From: Candidatus Segatella mututuai
GTDB lineage: Bacteria > Bacteroidota > Bacteroidia > Bacteroidales > Bacteroidaceae
Direction: 5' to 3'
DNA: 34,426 bases
Assembly (NCBI GenBank): GCA_002439605.1
Contig: DJOI01000055.1
Span: forward strand, 1 to 34,426
Part shown: one piece after another, positions 7,106-15,477 of the stretch
Layout: the number at the start of each line of letters is the position of its first letter
How positions within the stretch are numbered: the stretch's first letter is position 1
The notes under the pieces: model-generated
What the model saw: the letters and a program-made list of their open reading frames with translations, nothing else
Told to the model about the DNA's origin: nothing
Database searches by the model: none
Made by a program: the position numbers and the translations under genes

Positions 7106-8698
7106 TCACTTTTCCTTCCACTCTTCTATCGTACCTTCCTTCGACGAGAAGTTGACACCTATCTGATGGATACAACGTGAGTCCGTAGCGTATTCTCGGG
7201 CATACCCCTTGTCCTCTATCTGCTGCAAGGCTTCATCAGCCGAGCCGTCCAGCTTGAACTCGAATATATAGACATCATTGGGGGTTTCATAGACGCAGTC
7301 CGCCCTACCCTTGCTTGTCTCCTTCTCTCGAAAGAGCAAGTAGCAACTCAACATACGGAGTAGCAAATAGAAAGTATAGCCAAAATATCGCTCATACTCT
7401 CGCTCGTCGTTCCTGCGACGCACGCTATACGGGATGCTGGCGAGGAAAGCGGTTAGCGAATCCATGAACTCCTGTAGCTTACCTTGCTTCAACTGATGTA
7501 CCGAACTGATGAGCCAGCTGGCGGAGTCCTCCTTTGTCTTCAAGTAATTGTTGGCAAGAATCGTAAGGAGTCCTTCTCTCACTTCATTGTTCGGGATGTC
7601 GAGCAAGAAGGATTCCGTGTCTTGGTCATACCCTTTAATCGTGAGATAGCCGCTTTGGTAAATCATAGGCAATGGTTTCTCCACATCAGCCTTGTAATCG
7701 TCGAACTGAGGTACGCCATAATACTTGCCCACCAACTCGTTCAAATTCTCATCGAAATGCGAAAGCAACCGAACCAAATAAGTCGGAGTGCCGCTCTTGA
7801 ACCAATATCCGATGAGTTTTTTATTGGAGAATGCATTGAGCAAACTGAATGGATTGAAAATATCGACCATGTTCTCACTGAAGTGATAGCCGTCATATTT
7901 CGTTTTCAACTTTTGCAACATCTCCTCTTCCGAACAATGATATATCTGGGCTATTTCCGCTATAGGATCGGCGAAATCTCGAACCAGCTCATCCTTGGTA
8001 ATACCACATATAGACTCGTAGTTTCGGCTCAAACTGATGTCATCAGGCTGATTGAACCCACTGAACATGCTGATTTGCGAGAATTTCGTTACACCGGTGA
8101 GGAACACAAAGCGAAGGTCGGCATCAGCACCCTTAAATGTTGTATAGAACGACTTCATGATGTTGCGATGCTTCTCTTCAAGCGTTATCATTTTGCCAAG
8201 ATGCTCCACTTGATAGTCGAGGTCCAGCACATCCAGGATTGGCTTGTCATATTCATCGATGAGCACGACGGCGCCAAGCCCTTTCTTCTGATGAGCAGCA
8301 CGAAGCACATTTTGAAAGCGCAGCCCCAAGTCATCACTGGTCTTCGCAACTTCATATTGAGTTTCCCATTCGGTGAGATTACCCGACAAGACATCCTCCA
8401 AGACACCATCATTGAGGTAGTTGCCCGTACTGAAATCTATATGGAACACAGGATATTGCTTCCACTCAGTCTCCAGTTTTTCGATGGCAAGACCTTTGAA
8501 CAGTCCCTTGTTTCCACGGAAATACTGTTCCAGCGTAGATACGAGAAGACTCTTTCCGAACCGTCGAGGGCGACCCAGAAAATAAATACTCCCCTGTACT
8601 AACTGATATACCAAATCAGTCTTATCAACATAGACATAACCACCTTCGATTATTTTGTCGAATGTCTGTATTCCTATAGGATATTTCATATTGCTCAC
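7106..8698 (-). CDS. AAA-ATPase with C-terminal PD-(D/E)XK nuclease-like domain
   Basis: The protein has 530 residues and matches the AAA_9 / PDDEXK_9 architecture that is heavily expanded in Bacteroidota. The start YPIGIQTFDKIIEGGYVYVDKT is typical. Walker A is GRPRRFGKS (42-50) and Walker B is VVLIDEYD (144-151). The FLTGVTKFSQISMFSGFN segment is the usual sensor region. The C-terminal domain has GRADCVY (from 464) and EFK (480-482), the putative acidic and lysine residues of a PD-(D/E)XK site. The biological role of the family is not established; defence or mobile-element functions have been suggested. It lies 18 bases after the small gene at 8717 on the same strand and is flanked by a direct repeat, so it looks like inserted cargo. 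Confidence 0.88.
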   Translation of the reverse strand: MSNMKYPIGIQTFDKIIEGGYVYVDKTDLVYQLVQGSIYFLGRPRRFGKSLLVSTLEQYFRGNKGLFKGLAIEKLETEWKQYPVFHIDFSTGNYLNDGVLEDVLSGNLTEWETQYEVAKTSDDLGLRFQNVLRAAHQKKGLGAVVLIDEYDKPILDVLDLDYQVEHLGKMITLEEKHRNIMKSFYTTFKGADADLRFVFLTGVTKFSQISMFSGFNQPDDISLSRNYESICGITKDELVRDFADPIAEIAQIYHCSEEEMLQKLKTKYDGYHFSENMVDIFNPFSLLNAFSNKKLIGYWFKSGTPTYLVRLLSHFDENLNELVGKYYGVPQFDDYKADVEKPLPMIYQSGYLTIKGYDQDTESFLLDIPNNEVREGLLTILANNYLKTKEDSASWLISSVHQLKQGKLQEFMDSLTAFLASIPYSVRRRNDEREYERYFGYTFYLLLRMLSCYLLFREKETSKGRADCVYETPNDVYIFEFKLDGSADEALQQIEDKGYAREYATDSRCIHQIGVNFSSKEGTIEEWKEK

Positions 8699-8704
8699 AA
8701 TTCT

Positions 8705-8725
8705 AAATTTTGTATATCAAACATA
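8705..8725. repeat. 21-base direct repeat, right copy
   Basis: It is identical to 6993-7013. On the minus strand it overlaps the stop codon of the 8717-9259 gene and then encodes MFDIQN in a separate frame, continuing as LEL before a stop. This mirrors MFDIQNFEL at the start of the FemAB-like gene. Confidence 0.9.
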
Positions 8726-9259
8726 ACTATAGTCAAGTTTTTGTTTTTCCACCTTATAAAAAGGATTCAATACTAACCGAATATACTCCTCATTGTTGAA
8801 TAAATATTTCTTGCGCTCACTCCATTGATTTATACGTTGCACCACAAGGTTATAGACTGTTTGCGAATCCATCTCCAACCACTTGACCAAATCTGCATTA
8901 TTGTGCAAGATGAAATCAATGGTCGATAGCAACTCCAACATATAATTATAGTAACCAGAAAGGAAACTTGCAGTGTCCGTGAAAATCTTCTCATATTGTT
9001 TATTTTCATCCCTGGAGAAGAATTCTTTTACCGCATTTACAGTGTCAGGAGTTAACCAAATACAATCAAAAGGCTTTTGTTCCATCTGTCCAACTCCACT
9101 AAGATAACTTCCATTCAAATGATGTAGCACATAAATAGAACTTGCATAAGGCGAGTCCTTATGCACAAGGCCATATTTCAAGACATGCGGAATGTTGTCA
9201 ATATGAAGTATTCTAAAAGCATATTGAATATGCTCATTTTTGCTACTCTTATCTTCCAA
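8717..9259 (-). CDS. Unrecognised 180-residue protein with a DarT-like N-terminus
   Basis: I do not recognise the whole protein. Residues about 10-45 (FRILHIDNIPHVLKYGLVHKDSP) recall the start of DUF4433/DarT-type ADP-ribosyltransferases, where a histidine and a glycine-leucine loop bind NAD. The rest does not show the expected FYF and RSPML region or a clear catalytic glutamate. It instead holds a helical segment (YYNYMLELLSTIDFILHNN) and a C-terminus rich in lysine and tyrosine. It could be a diverged, shortened relative or a chance resemblance. A full consensus promoter precedes it (9285-9317), giving a leader of roughly 19 bases. It shares the strand, and probably the transcript, with the AAA-ATPase gene. 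Confidence 0.6.
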   Translation of the reverse strand: MEDKSSKNEHIQYAFRILHIDNIPHVLKYGLVHKDSPYASSIYVLHHLNGSYLSGVGQMEQKPFDCIWLTPDTVNAVKEFFSRDENKQYEKIFTDTASFLSGYYNYMLELLSTIDFILHNNADLVKWLEMDSQTVYNLVVQRINQWSERKKYLFNNEEYIRLVLNPFYKVEKQKLDYSYV

Positions 9260-9284
9260 AGATAATCATTTTTATAAAAACACT

Positions 9285-9317
9285 GCAAAAATACGACTTT
9301 TATTTGAAACCAACAAA
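9285..9317 (-). promoter_or_regulatory. Bacteroidota consensus promoter for the minus-strand cassette
   Basis: On the minus strand TTTGT (9313-9317) is followed by a 19-base spacer and TATTTTTGC (9285-9293), matching TTTG-N19-TAnnTTTGC. The predicted transcript starts just upstream of the ATG at 9259. Confidence 0.8.
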
Positions 9318-9322
9318 TAAAA

Positions 9323-9355
9323 TTTGGTCAAATCAATAAGAAGCAGTACTTTTGC
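9323..9355 (+). promoter_or_regulatory. Bacteroidota consensus promoter for the right polysaccharide operon
   Basis: TTTGG (9323-9327), a 19-base spacer and TACTTTTGC (9347-9355) match the consensus. It should drive the genes from 9380 to 14597. Its -33 box is only five bases from that of the divergent promoter. Confidence 0.85.
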
Positions 9356-9379
9356 AAGAAATCTTAGAATTAAACATTT

Positions 9380-10126
9380 ATGAATAAAATAAGCATCATT
9401 ATGCCATCATACAATGCTGCAAAGTTTATCGCAGCAGCAATACAGTCAGTCATAGTACAAACATACACTAATTGGGAGTTGCTCATCACAGATGATTGCT
9501 CTAAAGACAACTCTATGACTATCGCCAAAGACTTCGCGCAAACAGACCCTCGAATAAAAGTTTTTTCCACAAAGAAAAACAGCGGAGCTGCTATTACACG
9601 AAATATATCCATAAGACATGCTCAAGGCAAGTATATTGCATTCCTTGACAGTGACGACACATGGGAGCCTAACAAATTGGAGACACAGATTAAGTTTATG
9701 GAAGACAACAACATCGCTTTTTCTTTTAGCAACTATGCCATCATGAAAGAAGATGGAACAGCTTTAGAAAAGACAATTAAAGCTCCAAAAGCTATTGGCT
9801 ACCATGGCTATCTAAGAAACACTATCATTGGCTGTCTCACAGTCATTATTGACAAGGAAAAAACAGGTTATTTCGAAATGCCAAACATCAAGAGTTCGCA
9901 AGACATGGCATTGTGGCTTCTCATCATGAAAAGAGGCTTTAAGGCATATGGTTTGCAAACCACACTTGCTCACTACAGATTGGTATCAACTTCAAACACT
10001 GCAAAAAAATGGAAAGCAGCCAAAGACGTTTGGAAAGTCTATAGAGAAATCGAGCACATCAACCCTCTTTATTCAGCTATATGCTTCATGGGATATGCAA
10101 TAAATGCCATCATCAAACGTTTATAA
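9380..10126 (+). CDS. GT2-family glycosyltransferase
   Basis: The protein has 248 residues. MNKISIIMPSYNAAKFIAAA, TDDCSKDNS, NSGAAITRNISIRHAQG and FLDSDDTWEP give the classical GT-A motif order, with the DSDD nucleotide-sugar and metal site near residue 92. The ending WKVYREIEHINPLYSAICFM with a short hydrophobic tail is typical of EpsH/CpsI-like enzymes that add a sugar to a lipid-linked oligosaccharide. It is the first gene of the right operon, about 25 bases after a full consensus promoter. Base composition is closer to the genome background than that of the left operon. Confidence 0.88.
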   Translation: MNKISIIMPSYNAAKFIAAAIQSVIVQTYTNWELLITDDCSKDNSMTIAKDFAQTDPRIKVFSTKKNSGAAITRNISIRHAQGKYIAFLDSDDTWEPNKLETQIKFMEDNNIAFSFSNYAIMKEDGTALEKTIKAPKAIGYHGYLRNTIIGCLTVIIDKEKTGYFEMPNIKSSQDMALWLLIMKRGFKAYGLQTTLAHYRLVSTSNTAKKWKAAKDVWKVYREIEHINPLYSAICFMGYAINAIIKRL

Positions 10127-10142
10127 ATAAAAACATGGAACA

Positions 10143-10760
10143 ATGCAATTATTTATAAAATACATTTTCGATAGAATCATGGCGTCAATAGGGCTGATAA
10201 TCCTGAGTCCTGTACTGCTCATCACATGGATACTCATCCGCATCAAGATGCCTGACGGTCCAGCTATCTTCACGCAGCGAAGAGTGGGAAAAGACGGGAA
10301 ATTGTTTACAATGTACAAGTTCCGCTCCATGTCTCAGCATCACGGTGGGTCCTCTGTGTCTGTAGCAGGAGAAAGCAGAATCACCCCATTGGGGGCAAAA
10401 CTTAGAAGATACAAAATAGACGAACTACCAGAACTTTGGAATGTACTCATCGGAGACATGAGTTTTGTAGGACCACGACCTGATGTTCCTGGCTACGCAG
10501 ACAAGTTAGAAGGCCAAGACCGTAACATTCTGAAGTTGCGTCCAGGTATCACTGGTCCTGCAAGTCTCAAGTATAGAGACGAGGAAGAACTGCTTGCCAA
10601 ACAAGCCAACCCACAAGAATATAATGACAATATTATATATCCTGACAAAGTAAGAATTAATCTCTATTATCTCACACACTATAGCTTCATCATGGACATA
10701 AAAATGATTATAGCTACAGTCACAGGAAAGAGAATAATATATAACAATGAACAGATCTAA
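10143..10760 (+). CDS. Monotopic phosphoglycosyl transferase (initiating sugar transferase)
   Basis: This is a 205-residue enzyme of the PglC/WcfS type. It transfers a sugar phosphate from a UDP-sugar to undecaprenyl phosphate and so starts repeat-unit synthesis. One re-entrant hydrophobic helix lies at 8-34 and is followed by TQRRVGKDGKLFTMYKFRSM. The catalytic Asp-Glu dyad is in KIDELPELWN (D93, E94), and the FVGPRPD motif lies around 108-114. It lacks the large N-terminal membrane domain of WcaJ. It is followed at once by an aminotransferase and a 4,6-dehydratase, the same trio that makes and loads the 4-amino-sugar of Bacteroides fragilis polysaccharide A. This suggests, by analogy, a 4-amino-sugar substrate. 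Confidence 0.92.
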   Translation: MQLFIKYIFDRIMASIGLIILSPVLLITWILIRIKMPDGPAIFTQRRVGKDGKLFTMYKFRSMSQHHGGSSVSVAGESRITPLGAKLRRYKIDELPELWNVLIGDMSFVGPRPDVPGYADKLEGQDRNILKLRPGITGPASLKYRDEEELLAKQANPQEYNDNIIYPDKVRINLYYLTHYSFIMDIKMIIATVTGKRIIYNNEQI

Positions 10761-10761
10761 G

Positions 10762-12009
10762 ATGAAAAGAAATAGAATTTATCTGTGCCTCGCTCACATG
10801 AGCGGTAACGAAATGAAATTTGTACAAGATGCCTTTGACACAAATTGGGTAGTTCCTCTGGGGCCGAATGTTAATGGATTCGAGGAAGACTTGGAGAAAT
10901 TCGTAGGACAAAACAAAGAGGTGGTGGCACTCTGCGCTGGTACTGCAGCCGTACACCTATCTCTCATCGACTGTGGTGTGAATGCTGGCGATGAAGTAAT
11001 GGTACAGTCGTTCACGTTCTGCGCTTCCAGCAACCCCATCAAATATTTAGGCGCAAGACCTGTTTTTATTGATAGCGAAAAAGATACATGGAACATGGAT
11101 CCACAATTACTAGACAAGGCCATCGCAGACAGAATAGAAAAGACAGGCAAAAAGCCAAAAGCTATTATCGTAGTATATCTTTATGGCATGCCTGCCAAAA
11201 TACAAGAGATTATGGAAGTTGCCAACAAATACGAAATTCCTCTCATTGAAGATGCAGCCGAAGGACTCGGTTCAAGATACAAGAATCAAGTGTGCGGTAC
11301 TTTCGGAAAATATGGAGTACTAAGTTTCAATGGAAACAAAATGATTACCACAAGTGGTGGTGGTGCCTTGATTTGCCCAGACGCAGAAACACAGGCTCGT
11401 ATCATGTACTACGCTACACAAGCACGTGAGTCATATCCTTACTATCAGCATGAGCACATCGGATACAACTATCGCCTAAGTAATGTATGCGCAGGAATAG
11501 GCCGGGGGCAAATGACCGTTCTCAACGAGCATATTGCCCATCACAAGCATATACACGACTTATACGAAAAGTTGTTTGCAGAAGTAGAAGGGATAACCGT
11601 ACATGGCAACCCTTCGACTGACTTCGACTCTAATTATTGGCTAAACACCATTATACTTGATGAGAATCTGCATGTCAAGGGCGAAGAAAAAGCCTATGAC
11701 CATGTGGTAACAGGCGCAGTGGGAGGTGCTGCGGGCGTAACCCACATAGCAAAAAATGCGCATACGTCATTGGAGCCAAATAACAACGTAGAAGCAATGC
11801 GAATTGCTCTTGACCAAGCAAGCATCGAGGCACGTCCTTTATGGAAGCCGATGCACTGCCAACCTGTTTATGCAGACTGCACATATTACACCAATGGAGT
11901 AAGCGAAAGTTTATTCCTCAAAGGCTTATGTTTGCCAAGCGGTCCATGTGTCACAGATGAAGATGTAAAATATATAGTTGACACCGTAAAAGCTAACATC
12001 ATCAAATAA
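10762..12009 (+). CDS. DegT/DnrJ/EryC1-family sugar aminotransferase
   Basis: This is a PLP-dependent enzyme that converts a UDP-4-keto-sugar to a 4-amino-sugar. With the ATG at 10762 it has 415 residues. I prefer this start because it follows the upstream stop codon by one base and gives MKRNRIYLCLAHMSG; the ATG at 10747 would overlap the previous gene by 14 bases. Key features are NWVVPLGPNVNGFE, the CAGTAAVHLSL cofactor-binding loop, IEDAAEGLGS, and FNGNKMITTSGGG, where K193 is the likely Schiff-base lysine. It resembles PglE/WcfR enzymes. Its 4-keto substrate is likely supplied by the dehydratase encoded just downstream. Confidence 0.92.
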   Translation: MKRNRIYLCLAHMSGNEMKFVQDAFDTNWVVPLGPNVNGFEEDLEKFVGQNKEVVALCAGTAAVHLSLIDCGVNAGDEVMVQSFTFCASSNPIKYLGARPVFIDSEKDTWNMDPQLLDKAIADRIEKTGKKPKAIIVVYLYGMPAKIQEIMEVANKYEIPLIEDAAEGLGSRYKNQVCGTFGKYGVLSFNGNKMITTSGGGALICPDAETQARIMYYATQARESYPYYQHEHIGYNYRLSNVCAGIGRGQMTVLNEHIAHHKHIHDLYEKLFAEVEGITVHGNPSTDFDSNYWLNTIILDENLHVKGEEKAYDHVVTGAVGGAAGVTHIAKNAHTSLEPNNNVEAMRIALDQASIEARPLWKPMHCQPVYADCTYYTNGVSESLFLKGLCLPSGPCVTDEDVKYIVDTVKANIIK

Positions 12010-12036
12010 CTCGCCCCATCATAAAAGACTGACAAC

Positions 12037-13950
12037 ATGAGGTTTCTCAATAAATTATCAAACTGGTACTTCAACAAAAAATCTTTACCCTATTGGTGCA
12101 TCTTCTTCATAGATTGCATCATAGTGTTTTGTTCATATTTGTTCATTTACCAGCAAATCAACAGTGGCGCACAAGCATTAGGAATATTCGGTCAACTCTC
12201 CTTACTTTTGGCCATATTCACTCTATTCCATGCGATAGGGTTTCGGATTTTCCACACATACGATGGTATTCTTAGATACTCTTCGTTTGTAGATTTGCAA
12301 CGAGTCCTATATGCTGTGATAATAGGTGCAGTTCTATCGGCACTGAGCAAGAACGCTCTGTTGGATACAAGATTATTTCCAAGGGCAGAAATCGAATACC
12401 GCAACATTTTCCTGGGGTCGCTAATATCCACTTTCATCCTTTGGGCCATCCGTATCATAGCCAAGACCGTCTTCGATGTATCTCTGGCAGATTACAACAT
12501 CAAGAACGTCTATATCTACGGCGTGAGAGAGGGCGGAATCGGACTTGCCAAGCAAATCAAGAACGATAAGCCCATGAAATTCAAGCTCATGGGCTTCATT
12601 TCCGACGACCAGGAAATCAAGCACCATCACCTGATGGGTACCAAGGTTTATCCATTTGACAGGAACATCGTCAAAAACATGATTGACAATAATTCAAAAA
12701 TTCTGTTGGTGTCAGCAGGTGCTATCAATCATTTTAGGGAGAACAAGGCTTTGCAGGATGAACTTCTCGCTACAGGCATACATATTTATATGCCTACAAC
12801 CCAGGAATGGAATGCATCACAGCCTCCTCAAGTACAACAGCTCAAGGAAGTAAGCATAGAAGACCTTCTCCCCCGTGACGAGATTTCCATCGACATGGAG
12901 AGCGTAGGCATCATGCTACGTGATAAGCGCATCATGGTTACTGGTTCCGCAGGAAGTATCGGTAGCGAGATGGTAAGACAAATTTCCAAATACAAACCAG
13001 CTCAATTGATACTTATAGACAGTGCAGAGACCCCACAGCATGACATCCGTCTCATGATGGCTAAGCAATTTCCAAAAATCAAGGCAGAGACTATTGTCAC
13101 CACTATTTGCAGTAAATCGAGAATGGAACATATCTTCAAGACTTACCGTCCTGACTACGTTTTCCACGCTGCTGCCTACAAGCATGTGCCAATGATGGAG
13201 AACAATCCTTGCGAGAGTATTCAAAACAACGTATATGGCACTAAGATCCTAGCAGACTTATCTGTAAAATATGGAGTTAAAAAGTTTGTCATGATTTCTA
13301 CAGACAAGGCTGTCAATCCTACCAATGTGATGGGATGCTCGAAACGAATCTGTGAGATTTACGTGCAAAGTCTCAACAAAGCCATCAACGAAGGTATCGT
13401 TGAAGGTAAAACCCAATTCGTAACCACTCGATTCGGCAATGTCCTAGGCTCAAACGGCTCCGTCATTCCACTTTTCAAAAAGCAAATTAGAAATGGTGGT
13501 CCTGTCACCGTTACCGACCCTAACATCATCCGCTTCTTCATGCTCATTCCCGAGGCATGCGAATTAGTATTGGAGGCTGGTACCAAGGGCAAAGGCGGAG
13601 AAATATTCGTCTTCGATATGGGCAAGCCTGTCAAGATAGCCGACTTGGCCAAGAGAATGATTAATCTAAGCGGTGCAAAGAACATAGAAATCAAATATAC
13701 AGGATTGAGAGCTGGAGAGAAACTCTATGAGGAAGTGTTGAACGACAAAGAATTAACCAAACCTTCCTTCAATGAGAAAATCAGAATCGCTCAAGTGAGA
13801 GAATACGCTTATACGGAAGTATGCAAGCAGATTGAAGACTTGATTGACAAGAGCAGGTCATACGACGAAATGCTTACCGTCAAGAAAATGAAGGAAATCG
13901 TACCTGAATACAAGAGTAACAACTCTATTTATGAGCAACTAGACAAATAG
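12037..13950 (+). CDS. Membrane-bound UDP-sugar 4,6-dehydratase (CapD/PglF type)
   Basis: The protein has 637 residues. Four hydrophobic helices (about 19-39, 50-70, 86-104, 124-142) precede a CoA-binding-like domain (150-270) and a C-terminal short-chain dehydrogenase domain. The latter has the NAD loop VTGSAGSIGSE (301-311), HAAAYKHVPMMENNP and STDKAVNPTNVMGCSKR. As in PglF-like enzymes, methionine replaces the usual catalytic tyrosine of the YxxxK pair. The family makes UDP-4-keto-6-deoxy-sugar from UDP-GlcNAc at the inner membrane. The neighbouring aminotransferase is the natural next enzyme. It is the only sugar-nucleotide-forming oxidoreductase in the window, so other donors must come from elsewhere. 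Confidence 0.92.
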   Translation: MRFLNKLSNWYFNKKSLPYWCIFFIDCIIVFCSYLFIYQQINSGAQALGIFGQLSLLLAIFTLFHAIGFRIFHTYDGILRYSSFVDLQRVLYAVIIGAVLSALSKNALLDTRLFPRAEIEYRNIFLGSLISTFILWAIRIIAKTVFDVSLADYNIKNVYIYGVREGGIGLAKQIKNDKPMKFKLMGFISDDQEIKHHHLMGTKVYPFDRNIVKNMIDNNSKILLVSAGAINHFRENKALQDELLATGIHIYMPTTQEWNASQPPQVQQLKEVSIEDLLPRDEISIDMESVGIMLRDKRIMVTGSAGSIGSEMVRQISKYKPAQLILIDSAETPQHDIRLMMAKQFPKIKAETIVTTICSKSRMEHIFKTYRPDYVFHAAAYKHVPMMENNPCESIQNNVYGTKILADLSVKYGVKKFVMISTDKAVNPTNVMGCSKRICEIYVQSLNKAINEGIVEGKTQFVTTRFGNVLGSNGSVIPLFKKQIRNGGPVTVTDPNIIRFFMLIPEACELVLEAGTKGKGGEIFVFDMGKPVKIADLAKRMINLSGAKNIEIKYTGLRAGEKLYEEVLNDKELTKPSFNEKIRIAQVREYAYTEVCKQIEDLIDKSRSYDEMLTVKKMKEIVPEYKSNNSIYEQLDK

Positions 13951-13976
13951 ATGAATTGCCTTGAAAAAATGAAATA

Positions 13977-14597
13977 ATGAGACAAGAAGCATATAAGGAC
14001 AACATGAGCAAGACGGAGCAAGCTCTGAAACGCTCCGTCGATTTCATCATAGCCTCATGTTGCCTTCTGGTATTCTCTCCCTTGGCCTTGGCTTGTGCCA
14101 TTGCCATCCGACAAGAAGATGGTCTCCCCGTCATCTACCGACAGGAGCGCATTGGGCTTCATGGCAAGCCTTTCTATATATACAAGTTTCGGTCGATGAA
14201 GATTGACGCCGAAAAGGATGGCCCCGACTTGCTGGAAGTGAAAGGAGACCCAAGACTTACGAAAGTGGGACGATTCCTCAGGGCTCATCACCTCGATGAA
14301 CTTCCTCAGTTATGGAATGTGCTAAAGGGAGATATGGCTTTCATCGGTCCAAGACCAGAGAGGAAGTTCTATATCGACCAGATCATGGAGCATGACGCAC
14401 GATACCAATATCTTTATCAGATAAGACCAGGGGTTACTTCGTATGCTACCTTATATAATGGCTATACTGATACGATGGAAAAGATGTTGCGCCGTCTGGA
14501 ACTCGACCTTTACTACCTGGAGCATAGGTCGTGGTGGTTTGATGCCAAGATATTGACGAAGACTTTCTGCAATATTGTTTTTGGAAAGAAGTTCTGA
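13977..14597 (+). CDS. Second phosphoglycosyl transferase (sugar transferase)
   Basis: The protein has 206 residues from the first ATG; a start at 14004 (MSKTEQALKRS) is also possible and would match family length well. It has one hydrophobic helix (about 22-44), then VIYRQERIGLHGKPFYIYKFRSM, LDELPQLWNVLKGDM with the Asp-Glu dyad at 107-108, and FIGPRPERKFY. This is the same enzyme class as the gene at 10143, but the sequences are clearly different, with EDGLPV before the RQERIG motif. The Segatella/Prevotella pattern of a PGT at the end of a locus suggests it may start a different glycan or use another UDP-sugar. It is the last gene of the operon. Confidence 0.9.
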   Translation: MRQEAYKDNMSKTEQALKRSVDFIIASCCLLVFSPLALACAIAIRQEDGLPVIYRQERIGLHGKPFYIYKFRSMKIDAEKDGPDLLEVKGDPRLTKVGRFLRAHHLDELPQLWNVLKGDMAFIGPRPERKFYIDQIMEHDARYQYLYQIRPGVTSYATLYNGYTDTMEKMLRRLELDLYYLEHRSWWFDAKILTKTFCNIVFGKKF

Positions 14598-14617
14598 GGA
14601 AAACTAAACTATCGAAT

Positions 14618-14655
14618 AGGAGGCAAACGACAATTGTAGGGTATATTTGCCTCCT
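14618..14655. terminator. Hairpin between convergent genes
   Basis: AGGAGGCAAA (14618-14627) pairs perfectly with TTTGCCTCCT (14646-14655) around an 18-base loop. It lies between the end of the sugar transferase operon and the stop codon of the WalJ-like gene (14656). There is no long T-tract, so termination strength is uncertain. Confidence 0.6.
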
Positions 14656-15459
14656 CTACTCCAATGCATAGATTTCGCTGGGGGTCTTGCGCTTGAGTAC
14701 TTCGAGCACGAAATCCTTGCCTGCCACAATGCCATAACTGCGAAGTATCTGCTCTATCGTCTTGCGGGCAAGCTCGGGATGATTGTTCTCTTCGCTAAGA
14801 TGGCAGAGCCAAACATGCCGTAGCGCATCGGTGGCATTTTCAGCCAAGGCCTTGCCACAGGAAGAGTTGCTCAGATGGCCACTGGGACTGAGGATACGCT
14901 CCTTGAGATACTGGGGATAAGATCCCTGCATGAGCATCTCCTCGTCGTGGTTAGCCTCCAAGACCAGATAATTGGCACGACCAATGAAACCTTTCATCTC
15001 ATCGGTGACAATCCCCGCATCCGTGATGAGACAGAAGGTCACACCGCTACACTCCACCTGATAGCCCACATTGTCGGTACTATCGTGCGGAACACCAAAA
15101 GGAGTGATACGAAACTCGCCCAAAACAAACGGAATGCCTTTCTCCACAAAATGCACATTGGCTCCATTGATTTTCTTGCGGACACAATAATTGCTCTCGA
15201 TACCGCTATGTACCTTGCGAGTTGTATAGACTGGCAAATGATAATCGTTGCTCAGACTTCCCACCGACTTGACGTGGTCGGCATGGTCGTGGGTAACGAG
15301 AATATTGTGCACATCCTCGAAACGCAATCCATAATTATTAAATTGCTTCTTCAGCGTTCTTATCCCAACTCCCACATCTATTAATAGTGAATCCGTATCG
15401 GTAAAAAGATAGTAGCAATTGCCGCTACTTCCGCTACCGAAGGAAATGAATCTTAGCAT
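14656..15459 (-). CDS. WalJ/YycJ-like MBL-fold metallo-hydrolase
   Basis: This is a metallo-beta-lactamase-fold protein of 267 residues from the internal ATG at 15459 (MLRFISFGSGSSGNCYY). The metal-binding motif is THDHADH (56-62). Further features are SNDYHLPVYTT, GVPHDSTDNVGY and ILSPSGHLSNSS, with later histidines completing the site. The family is conserved across Bacteroidota and Firmicutes; in Gram-positives it is linked to cell-wall signalling and DNA repair, but its substrate is not settled. The start is decided by the promoter: the -7 box (15478-15486) abuts the upstream ATG at 15477, so transcripts would begin at or after that ATG and only the one at 15459 has a leader. Confidence 0.88.
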   Translation of the reverse strand: MLRFISFGSGSSGNCYYLFTDTDSLLIDVGVGIRTLKKQFNNYGLRFEDVHNILVTHDHADHVKSVGSLSNDYHLPVYTTRKVHSGIESNYCVRKKINGANVHFVEKGIPFVLGEFRITPFGVPHDSTDNVGYQVECSGVTFCLITDAGIVTDEMKGFIGRANYLVLEANHDEEMLMQGSYPQYLKERILSPSGHLSNSSCGKALAENATDALRHVWLCHLSEENNHPELARKTIEQILRSYGIVAGKDFVLEVLKRKTPSEIYALE

Positions 15460-15477
15460 CTTAATTTTTATTTTCAT

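Noticed and set aside
7484..8602. A 372-codon plus-strand frame opposite the AAA-ATPase gene
   Set aside because: It mirrors a well-supported gene with Walker motifs on the minus strand and encodes no recognisable protein.
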